64,000 nucleotides of DNA from Streptomyces vietnamensis (GCF_000830005.1 NZ_CP010407.1:8803143-8867142), one strand, 5' to 3'; counted from the stretch's first letter, positions 1 through 10,489 are shown. Notes: a model not told the origin generated them from the letters alone. Translations and numbers: made by a program.

Positions 1-518
1 CTCAGAAGGGAGGACAGACGCTGCGGCCGCCGCGTCCCTCCCTCGGGGGGCTGGGCGTGCTCCTGACGCTCCTGGTGGCTTCCTGAGCGGGGACGCCGAG
101 GGGGAGAGGAAGAGCTCGTGGTCGAGCCGAGCAGCCGACGTCGGACGTGTCCCAGTAGGTCGCTCATACTTTATTTTCTGACCTCTATGGGCCGTCGGCA
201 GCGGGGAGCGACGGTCGCCGAGCCGGCGATCCGGGTCCCCTCCGCAGAGCGAGGGTGTGGCGAGGCGCGGCGCGTGGGGGCGCGGGCGGGATCCGGGCCG
301 CCGCCGCGCTGATGTGGATCCCCCACGCCCACACGCCGTGCAGGAAGTCATGCCGGTTCAGGGAAGTGGAGGGGTGGACGGGACGAGCGCTACGACGTGC
401 CGGCCGTCGTTTCCGCCCTGCTGCGCTGAGCCGGCCACGGGCGGCCGGTGGTGTTTCTCTCGGCCCAGTCCTCGCCACGGCGCACTTCGTGCCGCGGAAT
501 GCCCGTGGTGTCCGGATA
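1..518. other. No confident gene
   Basis: I see no ORF here with convincing protein character. The reading frame of the downstream phosphatase is open back to about 255, but that upstream part is Arg/Ala-rich and low in complexity, so I treat the stretch as the upstream region of the phosphatase gene. Confidence 0.5.
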
Positions 519-2615
519 ATGGGTGGAACGGCGAGTGGAAGGGGACATCTCGTGCCATCGGCTCGGCCGGGGGGCGAGGAGACCCACGGCCCGTTCTGGT
601 CCGAGCCGGGGACGCTGCTCGAGCACGTGCCCGTGGCCGTCTTCGGCCTCGATGACGGGGACCTCGTCTGCTACTGGGGGCCCGGCGCGCGGGACCTCTT
701 CGGATATGACGCCACCGCCGTCCTGTCGAAGCCCGGCGCCGTTCTCTTCGCCGACGGACCCCCGGGCACCCCCGATCCGTGCTCCTGGCTGACCGAGCGA
801 GGCCGGACCCAGGGTTACTGGAGGGGGCGGCTGCCGGCTCGGCATCGTGACCGCACCGTCTTCGACTGCGGCTTCCGGGCCTTCTCCGTGACCGGATCCG
901 GCGGACCTTCGGTGGTGGTGGTCCTGGCGAGCCGTAGTGACGAGCTCGATCGGGTCAAGACCAACCTCGCCTTCCTCGACGCCCTCTTCGAGACGTGCCC
1001 CATCGGTCTCGTCATGCTCGACCAGGACCTCCGGTACGTCCACCTCAACCAGGCGCTCGCCGACATGGACGGTCTGCCGATCGAGGCCCACCTCGGGCGG
1101 CGCATGGACGAAATCATGATCATGTCCGACGGTGGCGAGTACCAGCGCATGCTCCGCGGCGTCGCCCTGGGCGGAGCACCGGTCGTGGGGACCCTGGTGG
1201 GCATGCGTCCGCGGGGGCATCCGGACCGTGATCAGGTGCGGTCGGTGAGTTTCTTCCCCCTGAGCCAGGCGGTCGGCTCGCGCCCCGGAGTGGGCGGGCT
1301 GATGCTGGACGTGACCGACCGGGAACAGGCCATCCTGGAAGCCACCGCCAGCCGTCGACGGCTGGCTCTGCTGGACGGGGCCTCCACCCGCATCGGGACC
1401 ACCCTGGACGTGAACGTCACCGCCCAGGAGCTGGTCGACGCTTCGATGCCGGACTTCTGCGACGGCGCCGTGGTCGAAGTCGTGGAGTGGAAGGACGAGG
1501 CAGAGGACTTTGATCCGGCGCGACCGCTGTTCACCCGCAGGATCGCCTCCGGGACGATCCTGCCCCCTCCGGCCACCGAACTCGTGAGCGGGGTGGAGAC
1601 GGTGCGGTATCCGCCCGGCTCCGTCATCCACGACATGCTGAGGACCGGTCGCGCCATCTCCGCCGTGGTGAACGAGGAGCTCCTGGCCCGGACCGTCCTC
1701 ATCGAGTCACGCTCACGGCTCTTCGCCGAGAGCGGGCTGGCCTGCGTCCTCGTCGCCCCGCTCATCGCCAGGGGCACGGTCCAGGGAATCGCCATGTTCG
1801 GCCGGTCCACGGGCCGGCCGGCCTTCACCCGGGACGATGTCAGCCTCGCCGGTGAGCTCGCCTCACGGGCTGCGATCTGCCTGGACAACGCCCGTCTGTA
1901 CAGCCGCGTCCAGGACATCGCCCTCACCCTGCAGCGGGCTTTGTTGCCCAGCGCGTTGGCGACCAGCCCGTACGTGGACGTGGCCCACCGGTACGTACCC
2001 GGCAGTCGGATCACCGAGGTCGGCGGAGACTGGTACGACGTGATCAGCCTGTCCGACGGCCGAGTCGCTCTGGTGGTGGGCGACGTGATGGGGCACGGTG
2101 TGTCGGCCGCCGCAGCCATGGGCCGCCTTCGTATCACCGCCAAGGCTCTGGCCAGGCACGACAGCGAGCCCGACGACCTCCTCACCGAGCTCGACGCATG
2201 CGCCCAGGAGGCCGGCATCGAGCTGGCGACGTGCCTGTACATCGTCTACGACCCGAAAAGCGGAGGAGCCCGCATCGCCAGCGCCGGCCACCCCCCGCCC
2301 CTGGTACTCCGGCCGGACGGCACAGTGGAGACCATCGACGACGTCCTGGGAATCCCTCTCGGCGTCGGCGGCTGTCCTTTCCGGACGATCGAGATCGAAC
2401 TCCCCGGGAACGCGAGTCTCGCCCTGTACACCGACGGCCTCATCGAGACACGAGGCGCGGACCTCGAGGTCGGTCTGAAGACATTGCGCGCCGAACTGGG
2501 CGGGCCCCCAGGCCCGTTGGAAGCAACGGCGGACCGCATCCTCGCGAGCCTGCTGCCCGCCCAGCCGGCCGACGACGCGGTTCTGGTCCTCGCCCGCGTC
2601 CGCCGCGCCCGATGA
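519..2615 (+). CDS. PAS-GAF-SpoIIE (PP2C-type) serine phosphatase
   Basis: This is a sensor phosphatase of about 698 aa, of the type that dephosphorylates anti-anti-sigma factors in actinobacterial stress and development switches. Two PAS-like regions (about residues 30-130 and 150-265) precede a GAF-like region (about 285-460) and a C-terminal SpoIIE phosphatase domain. The phosphatase motifs GGDWYD (near 501) and GDVMGHG (near 519) carry the metal-binding aspartates, and ADDAVLVL closes the domain near 683. There is no membrane segment, so it should be cytosolic. I chose the ATG at 519; the frame is open upstream but loses domain character, and a GTG at 552 is also possible. Its target pathway cannot be read from the neighbours. 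Confidence 0.85.
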   Translation: MGGTASGRGHLVPSARPGGEETHGPFWSEPGTLLEHVPVAVFGLDDGDLVCYWGPGARDLFGYDATAVLSKPGAVLFADGPPGTPDPCSWLTERGRTQGYWRGRLPARHRDRTVFDCGFRAFSVTGSGGPSVVVVLASRSDELDRVKTNLAFLDALFETCPIGLVMLDQDLRYVHLNQALADMDGLPIEAHLGRRMDEIMIMSDGGEYQRMLRGVALGGAPVVGTLVGMRPRGHPDRDQVRSVSFFPLSQAVGSRPGVGGLMLDVTDREQAILEATASRRRLALLDGASTRIGTTLDVNVTAQELVDASMPDFCDGAVVEVVEWKDEAEDFDPARPLFTRRIASGTILPPPATELVSGVETVRYPPGSVIHDMLRTGRAISAVVNEELLARTVLIESRSRLFAESGLACVLVAPLIARGTVQGIAMFGRSTGRPAFTRDDVSLAGELASRAAICLDNARLYSRVQDIALTLQRALLPSALATSPYVDVAHRYVPGSRITEVGGDWYDVISLSDGRVALVVGDVMGHGVSAAAAMGRLRITAKALARHDSEPDDLLTELDACAQEAGIELATCLYIVYDPKSGGARIASAGHPPPLVLRPDGTVETIDDVLGIPLGVGGCPFRTIEIELPGNASLALYTDGLIETRGADLEVGLKTLRAELGGPPGPLEATADRILASLLPAQPADDAVLVLARVRRAR

Positions 2616-2639
2616 GGGGGCGTCGAGTCTGGTGTGTCT

Positions 2640-3330
2640 TGGCAACTGCTGGTACGCGGCCGGCGGGAGGCGGCCCGCCGCAGGTCATGGCGGACGGTGA
2701 CCACGTCAGCCGGGTGGCCGGCCCGCGCGTACCGTTCGCAGAGGAAGGTGGCCAGTTCCTCGTCCGGTCCCCAGGCGGACTCGGCCTCCGCAGGCCGCGT
2801 TCGGCCCACTCCACGGCCTCGATCGTGCGGCCCGCCGCCTCCAGCTCCCTGGCGATCAAGAGGTGGGCGTGGCCGTTCCGGGCGAGGCCCGCAGCGTGGA
2901 TCGTGATCAGCGCGTCCACGCTGCCGCCGTCCGCCTTCAGGAGACGTTCCATGAGGACTTCTCCGCCCACCCCCTGGGGTTGGCCCGCCAGGCGGCCACC
3001 ACCAAGGGGTGGGCCCGGGCCATACCCGGCTCACCCAGCACCTACCGGTAGTCGAACAGGTCCGTGGCGTCGTTGGCGTCGTCCAGCAGGTGGCTCAAGA
3101 ACCACCCGGCGGTCTCCACCGGATCGGGCCGGGCGGTCAGGCGGGCCCTCCGGGTGGCCTCGGCCAGGCCGTTCGCGACGTCCCCGATCAGTCCGTCCGA
3201 GTCGTCGATCTCCCCGTACGTCCGCTCCAAGGCCCGCAGGGCCTCGCGGGTACGGAACTCCAGCCGGGCATCCAGCAGCCGGGTACGCAACGCGGCTGCC
3301 GACCGCTGTCGTGAACGCCGAGATCGTGGA
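2640..3330 (-). pseudogene. Broken SWIM-type zinc-finger protein C-terminal region
   Basis: The minus strand holds pieces of one protein in different frames. A segment ending in DDANDATDLFDYR is cut by a TAG near 3048. It is followed by a frame with DALITIHAAGLARNGHAHLL and AVEWAERGLR, and then by a shifted frame with ELATFLCERYARAGH. This order and wording resemble the helical-repeat C-terminal part of actinobacterial SWIM zinc-finger family proteins. At least one stop and one frameshift break it, and no N-terminal part is seen. The family is assigned by remembered resemblance only. Confidence 0.5.
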
Positions 3331-3609
3331 CGAGGACGAGCAAAGGGAGGCGCCGCATGGCCACCCGGCCGAGGCCGGGCAAGAACACCGAAGACCGGCG
3401 CCCGCCGGTGGTCCCGCGACAAGCGGCGCATCGACCCGGACGCTCTCCAGTTGCGACCCGGCGAACGGCCCGCCACGCACAAGCCCAGCGGCCAAAGCGA
3501 GCAGGCAGCCGCAGCACCGCCGGCACCCCGCTCGGCCCCGCCGCGCCCTCGCCCGACCATTGATCGCGCCCGGAGTTCCGGCTTTCGGAAGGGGCGAGGA
3601 CATGGGGCA

Positions 3610-3780
3610 TCAGGCGGCCAGGGTGTAGTCGTCCGGGCTGAGGGCGCGGTCGAGGTGCGGGACGAGGAGACGGGCGGCGAGCCTCGGCGGGACCGCGTTG
3701 CCGATCTGGGAGAGCTGCTGGCTCCTCGTTGCCCTGCCAGGGGTAGTCGGCGGGAAAGGACGTGGCTACGCGCTACGACA
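3610..3780 (-). pseudogene. C-terminal remnant of a C5 cytosine DNA methyltransferase
   Basis: Reading the minus strand, the segment FPADYPWQGNEE is followed one frame over by QLSQIGNAVPPRLAARLL and then by a TGA at 3610-3612. The GNAVPP block is the conserved C-terminal motif X of C5 cytosine methyltransferases, and PADYPWQG normally precedes it. Only about 55 codons remain and they are frameshifted, so it is a dead tail. No partner restriction enzyme is visible nearby. Confidence 0.7.
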
Positions 3781-3888
3781 AGCGCGCCTTCGTCTTCCAC
3801 GGCGCTGTCACCGTGGTCTTGTGGCTCGGCCCGTGATCGGGCGGATAAGCGGTGGTCGTCTGATTGGCTTCCCTGTCACGATCTGGGT

Positions 3889-4413
3889 GTGACTACGTTG
3901 TTCCTGATGGTCGGCCTGCCAGGGGCCGGAAAGACCACGCGGGCTCGGCAGCTCGCTGCGGAGCACGGCGCGCTGCGTCTGACGCCCGACGACTGGATGA
4001 TTCCCTTGTTCGGCGAGGCGGAGGCGGACGGGAAGCGCGACGTGCTGGAGGGGCGCATGCTCTGGCTCGCCTTGGAGGCGGTCAAACTTGGCACCAACGT
4101 CGTCGTGGACTACGGCTGCTGGTCACGCGACGAACGGTCTGCAATCCGCTGGCTGGTGGAGGCCGAGGAAGCGTGTTTCCGCATGGTCTACCTGCCGGTG
4201 GACGACGAGACCCAACGCGCCCGTATCGCCCACCGCCGGGTGACCGTCCCCGAGGAGACGTTGCCGATGTCCGAGGCCGACATCCTGCACGGACAGGCGC
4301 ATTTTGAGGAGCCCGACGCAGCGGAGCTGGAGGGCCGCAGGGTCGCTGGCCCGCCGCCCGGCTGGGTCGGCTGGCGGGAGTGGGCCGCCGACCGGTGGCC
4401 ATCGTTCGCTTGA
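3889..4413 (+). CDS. Small P-loop ATPase/kinase (AAA_33 type)
   Basis: A 174-aa P-loop protein starting at GTG 3889. The Walker A motif GLPGAGKT lies at residues 9-16, immediately after a hydrophobic strand, and DDWM follows near 38, as in small-molecule kinases and zeta-like phosphotransferases of the AAA_33 group. The C-terminal half contains an Arg-rich region (RARIAHRR) that could be the nucleotide lid. The substrate is unknown. Such single-domain proteins are usually soluble and phosphorylate a small molecule or RNA end, but no antitoxin-like partner is next to it. Confidence 0.7.
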   Translation: MTTLFLMVGLPGAGKTTRARQLAAEHGALRLTPDDWMIPLFGEAEADGKRDVLEGRMLWLALEAVKLGTNVVVDYGCWSRDERSAIRWLVEAEEACFRMVYLPVDDETQRARIAHRRVTVPEETLPMSEADILHGQAHFEEPDAAELEGRRVAGPPPGWVGWREWAADRWPSFA

Positions 4414-4561
4414 CGGCTGCGACCCACGACAACTCAGCCGTACCGAGCATGCCTGCACTAAAAGTGCGTTCTGTCCCGGCAGGGGTGTTTGGTAAAGGTC
4501 CTTCTGACCAGCCGATGCAGGCGATGTAACCGCTGGCTTGATCAGGCGGTTCAATGCGGGA

Positions 4562-4759
4562 ATGAACGATTCTCTGTGGGGCCGACTCTCGGCCGAGGGG
4601 CAGCAGGAGGTGGACCGCCTGATCGCCGCCGGTCGTAATGTGCAGGCCATCTTGGTGATGCGCGAGTGCGCCACCGGCCTGAAGCCGGGGATTCATGAGT
4701 GCGTGGACCTCCTCGACTGGCGTTTCATCGCCTTGCGTCAAGCATCCGACGAGAGGTGA
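4562..4759 (+). CDS. Small conserved hypothetical protein
   Basis: A 65-aa soluble protein beginning MNDSLWGRLSAEGQQEVDRL. It contains GRNVQAILVMRE, a pattern I associate with small streptomycete proteins of unknown function that often occur singly. I chose the ATG at 4562 over the in-frame start at 4538 because similarity-like character begins there. It lies just upstream of the 3' end of an inserted IS, so its 3' surroundings are not original. Confidence 0.55.
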   Translation: MNDSLWGRLSAEGQQEVDRLIAAGRNVQAILVMRECATGLKPGIHECVDLLDWRFIALRQASDER

Positions 4760-4768
4760 AGCCTCTGG

Positions 4769-5609
4769 CTAGAGCTCACGCCAGTTCGGGGTGGATTCCC
4801 GGGTGAGTCTGCGGCTTATCAGGTCGATCATCGCGAGGCGGATCATGGCTTCGGATCGGTGTGGGTGGGTCTTGTAGTCACGTGCCAGGCGGCGGTGGTG
4901 CATGAGCCGGCCGAATGTCCTTTCCGCGACCCAACGCCGCGGGATGCTTTTGAAGCCCTGCTGGCCGGGGTCGCGGTGGACGACCTCGACGTCGATGCCC
5001 AGGCGGGCGCCGTGGTCGATGGCCTTGGTGCGGTAGCCGGTGTCCGCCCAGGCCCTGGTGACACGCGGGTGGCTCTCCGAGATTTGTGAGAGCGCCTGGA
5101 TGCCGCCGGCGTTGTCGGAGACGCTGGCTGCGGTGACGAAGACGGCCAGGAGAAGGCCGAGGGCGTCGACGCCGATGTGGCGTTTGCGGCCGGCGATCTT
5201 CTTGCCCGCGTCGATGCCCTGGCTGGCTGCGGGCACGTTCGCGGAGGTCTTGACGCTCTGGGCGTCCAGCACGCATGCGCTTGCTTCGGGGTTGCGGCCC
5301 TCGGCTTCGCGTGCCCGTCGCCGCAGAACTCCGTTGAGCTGGTCGAAGACGCCCGTCCTTCTGCCAGGCGGCGAAGTAGCCGTAGACCGTCTCCCAGGGC
5401 GCGAAATCGTGCGGTAGGTAGCGCCAGGGAATGCCGGTGTGGTCGACGTAGAGGACCGCGTCCATGATCCGCCGCAGATCGTGCTCGGGCGGTCGGCCTA
5501 TGTCCAGGCCCTTTCCTCTCCGCTCGGCCCGCCAGGCCGACGGGATGGGCTCCATCAACTCCCATCGGGCATTGGACAGGTCACTTGGATACGGTCGCTG
5601 TCGGCGCAT
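4769..5609 (-). mobile_element. IS5-family transposase, two frames
   Basis: The N-terminal part (MRRQRPYPSDLSNARWELM, ATG at 5609) runs to AAWQKDG near 5350. The protein then continues in another frame as VFDQLNGVL and LDAQSVKTSAN to the TGA at 4769. The catalytic DDE residues are recognisable in LDAQSVKT, WADTGYR and ERTFGRLMHHRRL. The shift happens at a GGGCG string. It may be a programmed frameshift, as in several IS5 groups, or a one-base lesion. I could not fix the terminal repeats. Confidence 0.75.
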
Positions 5610-5824
5610 GTTTCGGTAGTGCCGGGACCAGTCCCTCGACCACAGGGTGCAAACGGGGGTGAGCGGGGGCGCCTTGGGATCAGACGGGAGCGAAGGGACT
5701 GAAACGGACCCTCGATTGCTGTCACCCGCCACAGATGCCACGAAGGCGACCACCCGCCTCAACCTTTACAGGCAGGTCGCCCACCCTAGAGGCCATCAAA
5801 CACCCCTGCCGGGACAAAATACTC

Positions 5825-6443
5825 TTAACTGATCGTTTCAGGATGACTTTCGAAGACGCCGCAGGCGGATGATCGAGCAGCCCTTGAGGGAGATCGGCAC
5901 GTTGCTCGTAGCGGGTGCGGAGGCGCTTGAACCGGTGGAGCCAGGCGAAGGCGCGCTCTACGACCCAGCGGACTTCGCCGAGTCCAAAGCCGTGGGTGAC
6001 GCCCCGTAGGGCGATCATCAGCTTGATGCCGCGCTTCCACAGCAGGCGGCAGTACTTCTCGAAGTCGTAGTCCCGGTCGGCGAACAGCCGCCGGGGCCGC
6101 CCCCGCAGACCACGGATCGGCGGGACCGCCTCCAAGAGCGGTATGAGCCGGGTGACGTCATGTTGGTTGCCGCCAGTGAGCGTGACGACCAGCGGGGTGC
6201 CGTGGCGGTCGACGATCAGGTGCTGCTGGAAGCCGGGGCGGGCGCGGTCGACGGGCGAAGGGCCGACATGGTCCCTCCCTTGAGGGCTTGGACGTGCGAT
6301 CCGTCCACGGCGCGGTCGTCCAGGTCCAGCAGGTCCGCGCGGCGCAGTTCGGTCAACAGCGCAGCGTGCAGACAGCGCCAGACGCCGACCTCGGTCCAGT
6401 CCCGCAGTCGGCGCCAGGCCGTCACCCCAGAGCAACCTACTTG
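5825..6443 (-). pseudogene. IS5-type transposase remnant, copy A
   Basis: The minus strand reads VGCSGVTAWRRLRDW to AVDGSHVQAL in one frame, then QHLIVDRHGTPLVVTLTGGN to VERAFAWLHRFKRLR in another. A small deletion scrambles the C terminus near 5860. The same protein occurs at 9841-10472 in opposite orientation. The N-terminal third is missing or unreadable in both copies, so neither looks mobile. Confidence 0.75.
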
Positions 6444-6631
6444 TGGGTCATCACATGGCGCTATGTGACGGCTCGCCAGGAACCAGCGGTGGCGGGAAGT
6501 GTTCCCATCGAGCACGTTCCGCCTTGCCGCTGCTGCGGAAACAGCAACGATCCGAGCATTCCCGAAGGCTCCGACCGGTGGAACCAGTCGGAGCTGTGGG
6601 GCATGTGGTGAGTCCGCGGAGGGGCTGGTGG

Positions 6632-7723
6632 CTACTTGAACTTGAAGGCGGCGGTGTGGTCGGTGCCGTCGGTCAGGGTGAGGTGGAAGGTGCGGCAGGT
6701 GCCGGCCCAGGTCTTGTCGGTGTTCCACACGTAGGTGTAGGTGCCGGAGGCCGCGTCGTAGGTGAGGCCGGAGACGCTGGCGGTGCCGGTCTCGATGGTG
6801 TCGACCTTTCCGGTGCCGCAGTCGGTCTGCTGGGACCGCGGTGAGCCGTTCGCGAGGATGTTGAGGCCCTTGTCGCCGCCGAGGGAGAACTTGATCGGGA
6901 TGCTGCGGCCGGCGTTGACGGAGTTGATGTCCGGCAGGTTGTGCACGGGGGCGAAGAATCCGGCGAAGGGGAAGACGGGGGCGTAGGTGAACTGGTCCGC
7001 GATCCCGGTGGCGCTGGTGCCGGCCGGGGTGGTGACGGTCACGTCGACCGTGCCGGGGGTGCCGGCGGGGGTGGTGGCGATGATCTGGGTGTCCGAGAGG
7101 ACGGTGAACGAGGTGGCGGCGGTGGAGCCGAAGTGGACGGCGGTCGCGTCGGTGAAGCCGGAGCCGGTGAGGGTGACGCTGGTGCCGCCCGTCTCGGGGC
7201 CGGAGGAGGGGCTCACGCCGGTGAGGGCCGGGGCCTGGACCGGGGCGGTGACCTCGGTGCTGCCGCTGTCGGACCCGACCACGTTGTTGGAGAGGCCGAG
7301 GGCGTTCGCATGGACGGCCACGGTGCCGCCGGCGGTGGGCAGGACGGTGAGGGTGATCGTCGCGGGAGTGGTCATGGCGGCGAGGTTCCAGCAGTAGACG
7401 CCCGTCCCGCTGTTGATCTGGCAGGACCAGTCCCACACCGAGGTGGTCGCGGTGGTGACCGTGGCGGCGGCACCGGACAGGTTCAGGTCTACCTGGGGGG
7501 CGTTGTTCCGCTGATCAGGGCTGGCGTTGGGCAGTTGGACCGTGACGGTGTAGGCAGTGCCCGCCTGTACCGGCCCGGCCGGGGCGGAGACCTGGATGAC
7601 GGAATCCGCGTGGACGGGGCTCGCGAAGGCGAGCAGGCCGAACGCGGTGGCCGTCGCGGCGAGCAGCGCGACCGGGCGGCGTCTGCGGCGGGTCGGCGTC
7701 GCGGAGCGGGTGGTGCGGGACAT
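6632..7723 (-). CDS. Secreted IPT/TIG-domain protein with PxKF-type C-terminal domain
   Basis: A 363-aa exported protein. A twin-basic N terminus (RRRRRPVALLAATATAFGLL) and an AxA-like cleavage site (SPVHADS) form a signal peptide. A beta-rich region follows, then an IPT/TIG domain (PALTGVSPSSGPETGGTSVT, roughly residues 175-255). The C terminus has PIKFSLGGDKGLNIL, a pattern common in streptomycete secreted proteins. A GGAG box precedes the ATG at 7723. A cell-surface or extracellular binding role is likely, but no enzyme motif is visible. It stands alone, with IS debris downstream. Confidence 0.75.
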   Translation of the reverse strand: MSRTTRSATPTRRRRRPVALLAATATAFGLLAFASPVHADSVIQVSAPAGPVQAGTAYTVTVQLPNASPDQRNNAPQVDLNLSGAAATVTTATTSVWDWSCQINSGTGVYCWNLAAMTTPATITLTVLPTAGGTVAVHANALGLSNNVVGSDSGSTEVTAPVQAPALTGVSPSSGPETGGTSVTLTGSGFTDATAVHFGSTAATSFTVLSDTQIIATTPAGTPGTVDVTVTTPAGTSATGIADQFTYAPVFPFAGFFAPVHNLPDINSVNAGRSIPIKFSLGGDKGLNILANGSPRSQQTDCGTGKVDTIETGTASVSGLTYDAASGTYTYVWNTDKTWAGTCRTFHLTLTDGTDHTAAFKFK

Positions 7724-8122
7724 GAGAGCTCTCCATCGGGGTCGGGAACCGTCGTACGACAGGTTCCGGCGGAATGCCACCTAGCAGCGGGGCGGCAGCC
7801 GTCGACGACGGCGCACAGTGCACGCCGCCCCTCGATCCGCCGTCCTGCGGTCGGCATCCGGATCAAGCCGGAGACCGAAGGCGGAAACGCACAGGAGTGG
7901 CGCGCTTGCGGTGCGCTACCAAAAGAGATCTTTCTACAGCTTTCCCGGGATAGACTGAATTTTCTCAAAGCTCATTGAAATAAGGTGACATGACGTACTG
8001 TCAGTAGTTTGAGATGGCGCCGGGAGGCGTCCCGTCGAGAGCTCATGGCGGCAGCCCGGACGAAGACCGGGGTCCGGGCCTTCGTCCGGGGCATGGCCGG
8101 GGCTTGCCGTGCGGCAGGTCGG
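7724..8122. other. Intergenic region, promoter of the secreted protein
   Basis: No coding character. An AT-richer stretch near 7915-8000 probably carries the promoter for the leftward secreted-protein gene. The rest lies downstream of the leftward DUF1254 gene. Confidence 0.4.
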
Positions 8123-9481
8123 CTACTCGGCCCTGGTGAGGGCGGGCGGCCAGTCGGCGGGGATCGCGTCGGTCTGCGGGGCGTAGAGCCGCAGGGTGAC
8201 GGTGAACTTCCCGCTGGTGGGGATGGGCAGCCAGTTCGTCTTGTCCACGGAGTCGTCCTCGGGCGCGACGGCGCTGATGTACAGGGTGACCGCGCCGTCC
8301 GAGTCAGGCGCGGGGGCGGTGAAGTGGCCGACGGAGTAGATCTCGGCGGTGTTGGCGACCAGGAAGCTGTCGGCGTCGTAGGCGGTCAGCGACCAGAACG
8401 CGTCGACGGGCGGCAGCTGGTCGGCGGGGAAGGTGAGGGTGTAGGGGATCGGTTTGCCGGTGCTGTCCGTCGAGGGGCCGCCGGTGCTGGGGTAGAGGGC
8501 GTCCTCGGGGAGATTGGCGGCCAGGCCGAACATGGCGACGTAGGCGCGCTGCAGGTAGTCGGTGCCGTAGTAGCCGATGTCGGTCGTGACGAAGGTCCAG
8601 CCGTTGATCGGGGCGGGCCCCTTGTGGTTGGTGATGAGCTTGAGGCCCTCCTCCTTGGCCCGGTCCAGGACCTGGGCGTCGGGGAGCTTGGCGGGGTCGT
8701 AAGGGTAGACGCCCAGCTCCGCGAGAGTGGCGCTCATGGCCGGGTCCGGCGGGTTGAGCGGGGTGGTGGGCAGCAGCTCGATCATCTGGGCGAAGAAGTC
8801 CGGACCGCTGAGGGCGTTGATCTGCTCCGACGGCGGGGCGATGGAGACGATGGGGTCGTAGGTGCCGTCCGGCGGGACGTAGGTGCCCTGGTCGGGCCAC
8901 GCGCTCAGCGGCAGCAGCCGCATCAGGCTCTGGTACGCGGTGACGTTGTCCACGTCGTCGCCCGTGTTGAACATCTCGATGCGGCCCATCAGCCAGACCG
9001 TGTCGGTCTCCATGGGTACCTGATGGACGTCGTCGGGGAGTTCGCCCTCCCAGCCCGGTCCGGTCAGCGCGTAGGCGTAGACCTGGGCGCCGGAGGACGG
9101 ATCGGTGGTCGGGGCGCCGAGCGGCCTGGTGCTGCTGGGCGACTTGAAGGAGGTGTTCGACCAGGCGTCCATTAACTGCATCAGCCAGTAGCGGCCCTCG
9201 TCCATGACCGGCACCGCCAGCACCATCGGCTCGGCCGCCAGGTCTATCCACGCCTGCGAGTACAGCGTGTCCACGTTGGGCCGCACCACGTTCTTCATCT
9301 CCGGCGTGGGAGGCGCGTCGTACTGACAGAACTGGTTGGTGGGCGCCTGCGTCGCGTTCACCTTCACGGTGTTCGTCTGCAGCCGACGGGTCAGCTCCAT
9401 CATGATCTGCGCGTAGCCGAAGACGTAGACGTCCGTTGCCGCAGCCTGCGCGTGATGCTTGGGGTGGTGCGTCGAGGCCAT
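8123..9481 (-). CDS. DUF1254/DUF1214 domain protein
   Basis: A 452-aa protein starting MASTHHPKHHAQ. The N-terminal half has VYVFGYAQIMMELTRR and RPNVDTLYSQAWIDLAAEP, typical of DUF1254. The C-terminal half has FWSLTAYDADSF and TNWLPIPTSGKFTVTLRLY, typical of DUF1214. There is no obvious signal peptide. The biochemical role of this family is not established. The gene is monocistronic, with IS material upstream. Confidence 0.8.
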   Translation of the reverse strand: MASTHHPKHHAQAAATDVYVFGYAQIMMELTRRLQTNTVKVNATQAPTNQFCQYDAPPTPEMKNVVRPNVDTLYSQAWIDLAAEPMVLAVPVMDEGRYWLMQLMDAWSNTSFKSPSSTRPLGAPTTDPSSGAQVYAYALTGPGWEGELPDDVHQVPMETDTVWLMGRIEMFNTGDDVDNVTAYQSLMRLLPLSAWPDQGTYVPPDGTYDPIVSIAPPSEQINALSGPDFFAQMIELLPTTPLNPPDPAMSATLAELGVYPYDPAKLPDAQVLDRAKEEGLKLITNHKGPAPINGWTFVTTDIGYYGTDYLQRAYVAMFGLAANLPEDALYPSTGGPSTDSTGKPIPYTLTFPADQLPPVDAFWSLTAYDADSFLVANTAEIYSVGHFTAPAPDSDGAVTLYISAVAPEDDSVDKTNWLPIPTSGKFTVTLRLYAPQTDAIPADWPPALTRAE

Positions 9482-9840
9482 GCCGTCGTCTCTTCCGGTG
9501 TGTCGGAAGAGTGACGCTACTGTCCGGTATGGGCACACCGCTGCTACAGAACAAGCCGATTGTGAACGGTTTTCCCAAACGGAATTCAATCCTCCGGCAT
9601 CGCGCCATCACCACGACAACACTGCGGCTGACCGACGACGACTGCCGTGCCGCGGCCCAATCGATGAGCCAGAGGCAAACCCGGAGCCTGACGGCCGTAT
9701 CCGCTCGTTGCGGCGCCAGGACAGCCTCCGTACACCGAGCCCCGCGCCTCAGCGGCAAGCAGCTCCGGCACCAAGAATCAGCCCTGTCCGCCCGGGACAG
9801 ATGCCACCAAATCGGCGCCGATGGTGTGATGCCCCATGCA
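9482..9840. other. No gene; upstream side of IS remnant
   Basis: Contains the promoter side of the leftward DUF1254 gene. Toward 9840 the sequence lies just upstream of the readable part of the IS5 copy B remnant and may be its unreadable N-terminal end. Confidence 0.4.
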
Positions 9841-10472
9841 ACCGTGGGTTGCTCTGGGGTGACGGCCTGGCGCCGACTGCGGGACTGGACCGAGGTCGGC
9901 GCCTGGCGCTGTCTGCACGCCGCCCTGCTGACCGAACTTCGCCGCGCCGACCTGCTGGACCTGGACGACTGCTCCGTGGACGGATCGCACATCCGGGCTC
10001 TCCAAGGGAGGATCACGTCGGCCCCTCACCCGTCGACCGTGCCCGTCCCGGCTCCAAGCACCACCTGATCGTCGACCGCCACGGCACCCCGCTCGCCGTG
10101 ACGCTGACCGGCGGCAACCGTCATGACGTCACCCAACTCCTGCCGCTACTGGACGCCATCCCATCGATCCGGGGCCGGCGGGGACGTCCTCGCCGCAAGC
10201 CCCGGCGTCTGTACGCGGACCGGGGCTACGACTTCGACAAATACCGCCGCGTGCTGTGGAAACGCGGCATCAAACCCGTGATCGCCCGCCGCGGCGTTGC
10301 CCACGCTTCGGGACTGGGCAAGGTGCGCTGGGTGGTCGAGCGCGCCTTCGCCTGGCTGCACCGGTTCAAACGGCTCCGCATCCGATACGAGCGACGCGCC
10401 GATCTCCACCAGGGCCTGCTCGAACTGGCCTGCAGCCTCATATGCCTCCGCCGCCTGCGAACATCATTCTGA
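9841..10472 (+). pseudogene. IS5-type transposase remnant, copy B
   Basis: Starts in one frame with VGCSGVTAWRRLRDW to SVDGSHIRALQG and continues shifted as HHLIVDRHGTPLAVTLTGGN to LICLRRLRTSF. The residues DGSH, DRGYD and VVERAFAW mark the DDE core. It is the better preserved twin of 5825-6443, in the opposite orientation. Its end (GAAACGATCAGT near 10471-10482) also appears at the end of copy A. Confidence 0.75.
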
Positions 10473-10489
10473 AACGATCAGTAAGAACA

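Noticed and set aside
9459..10472. 337-aa ORF as an intact transposase
   Set aside because: Its first half is an out-of-frame reading; the true N-terminal transposase text lies in another frame, so the element is frameshifted.
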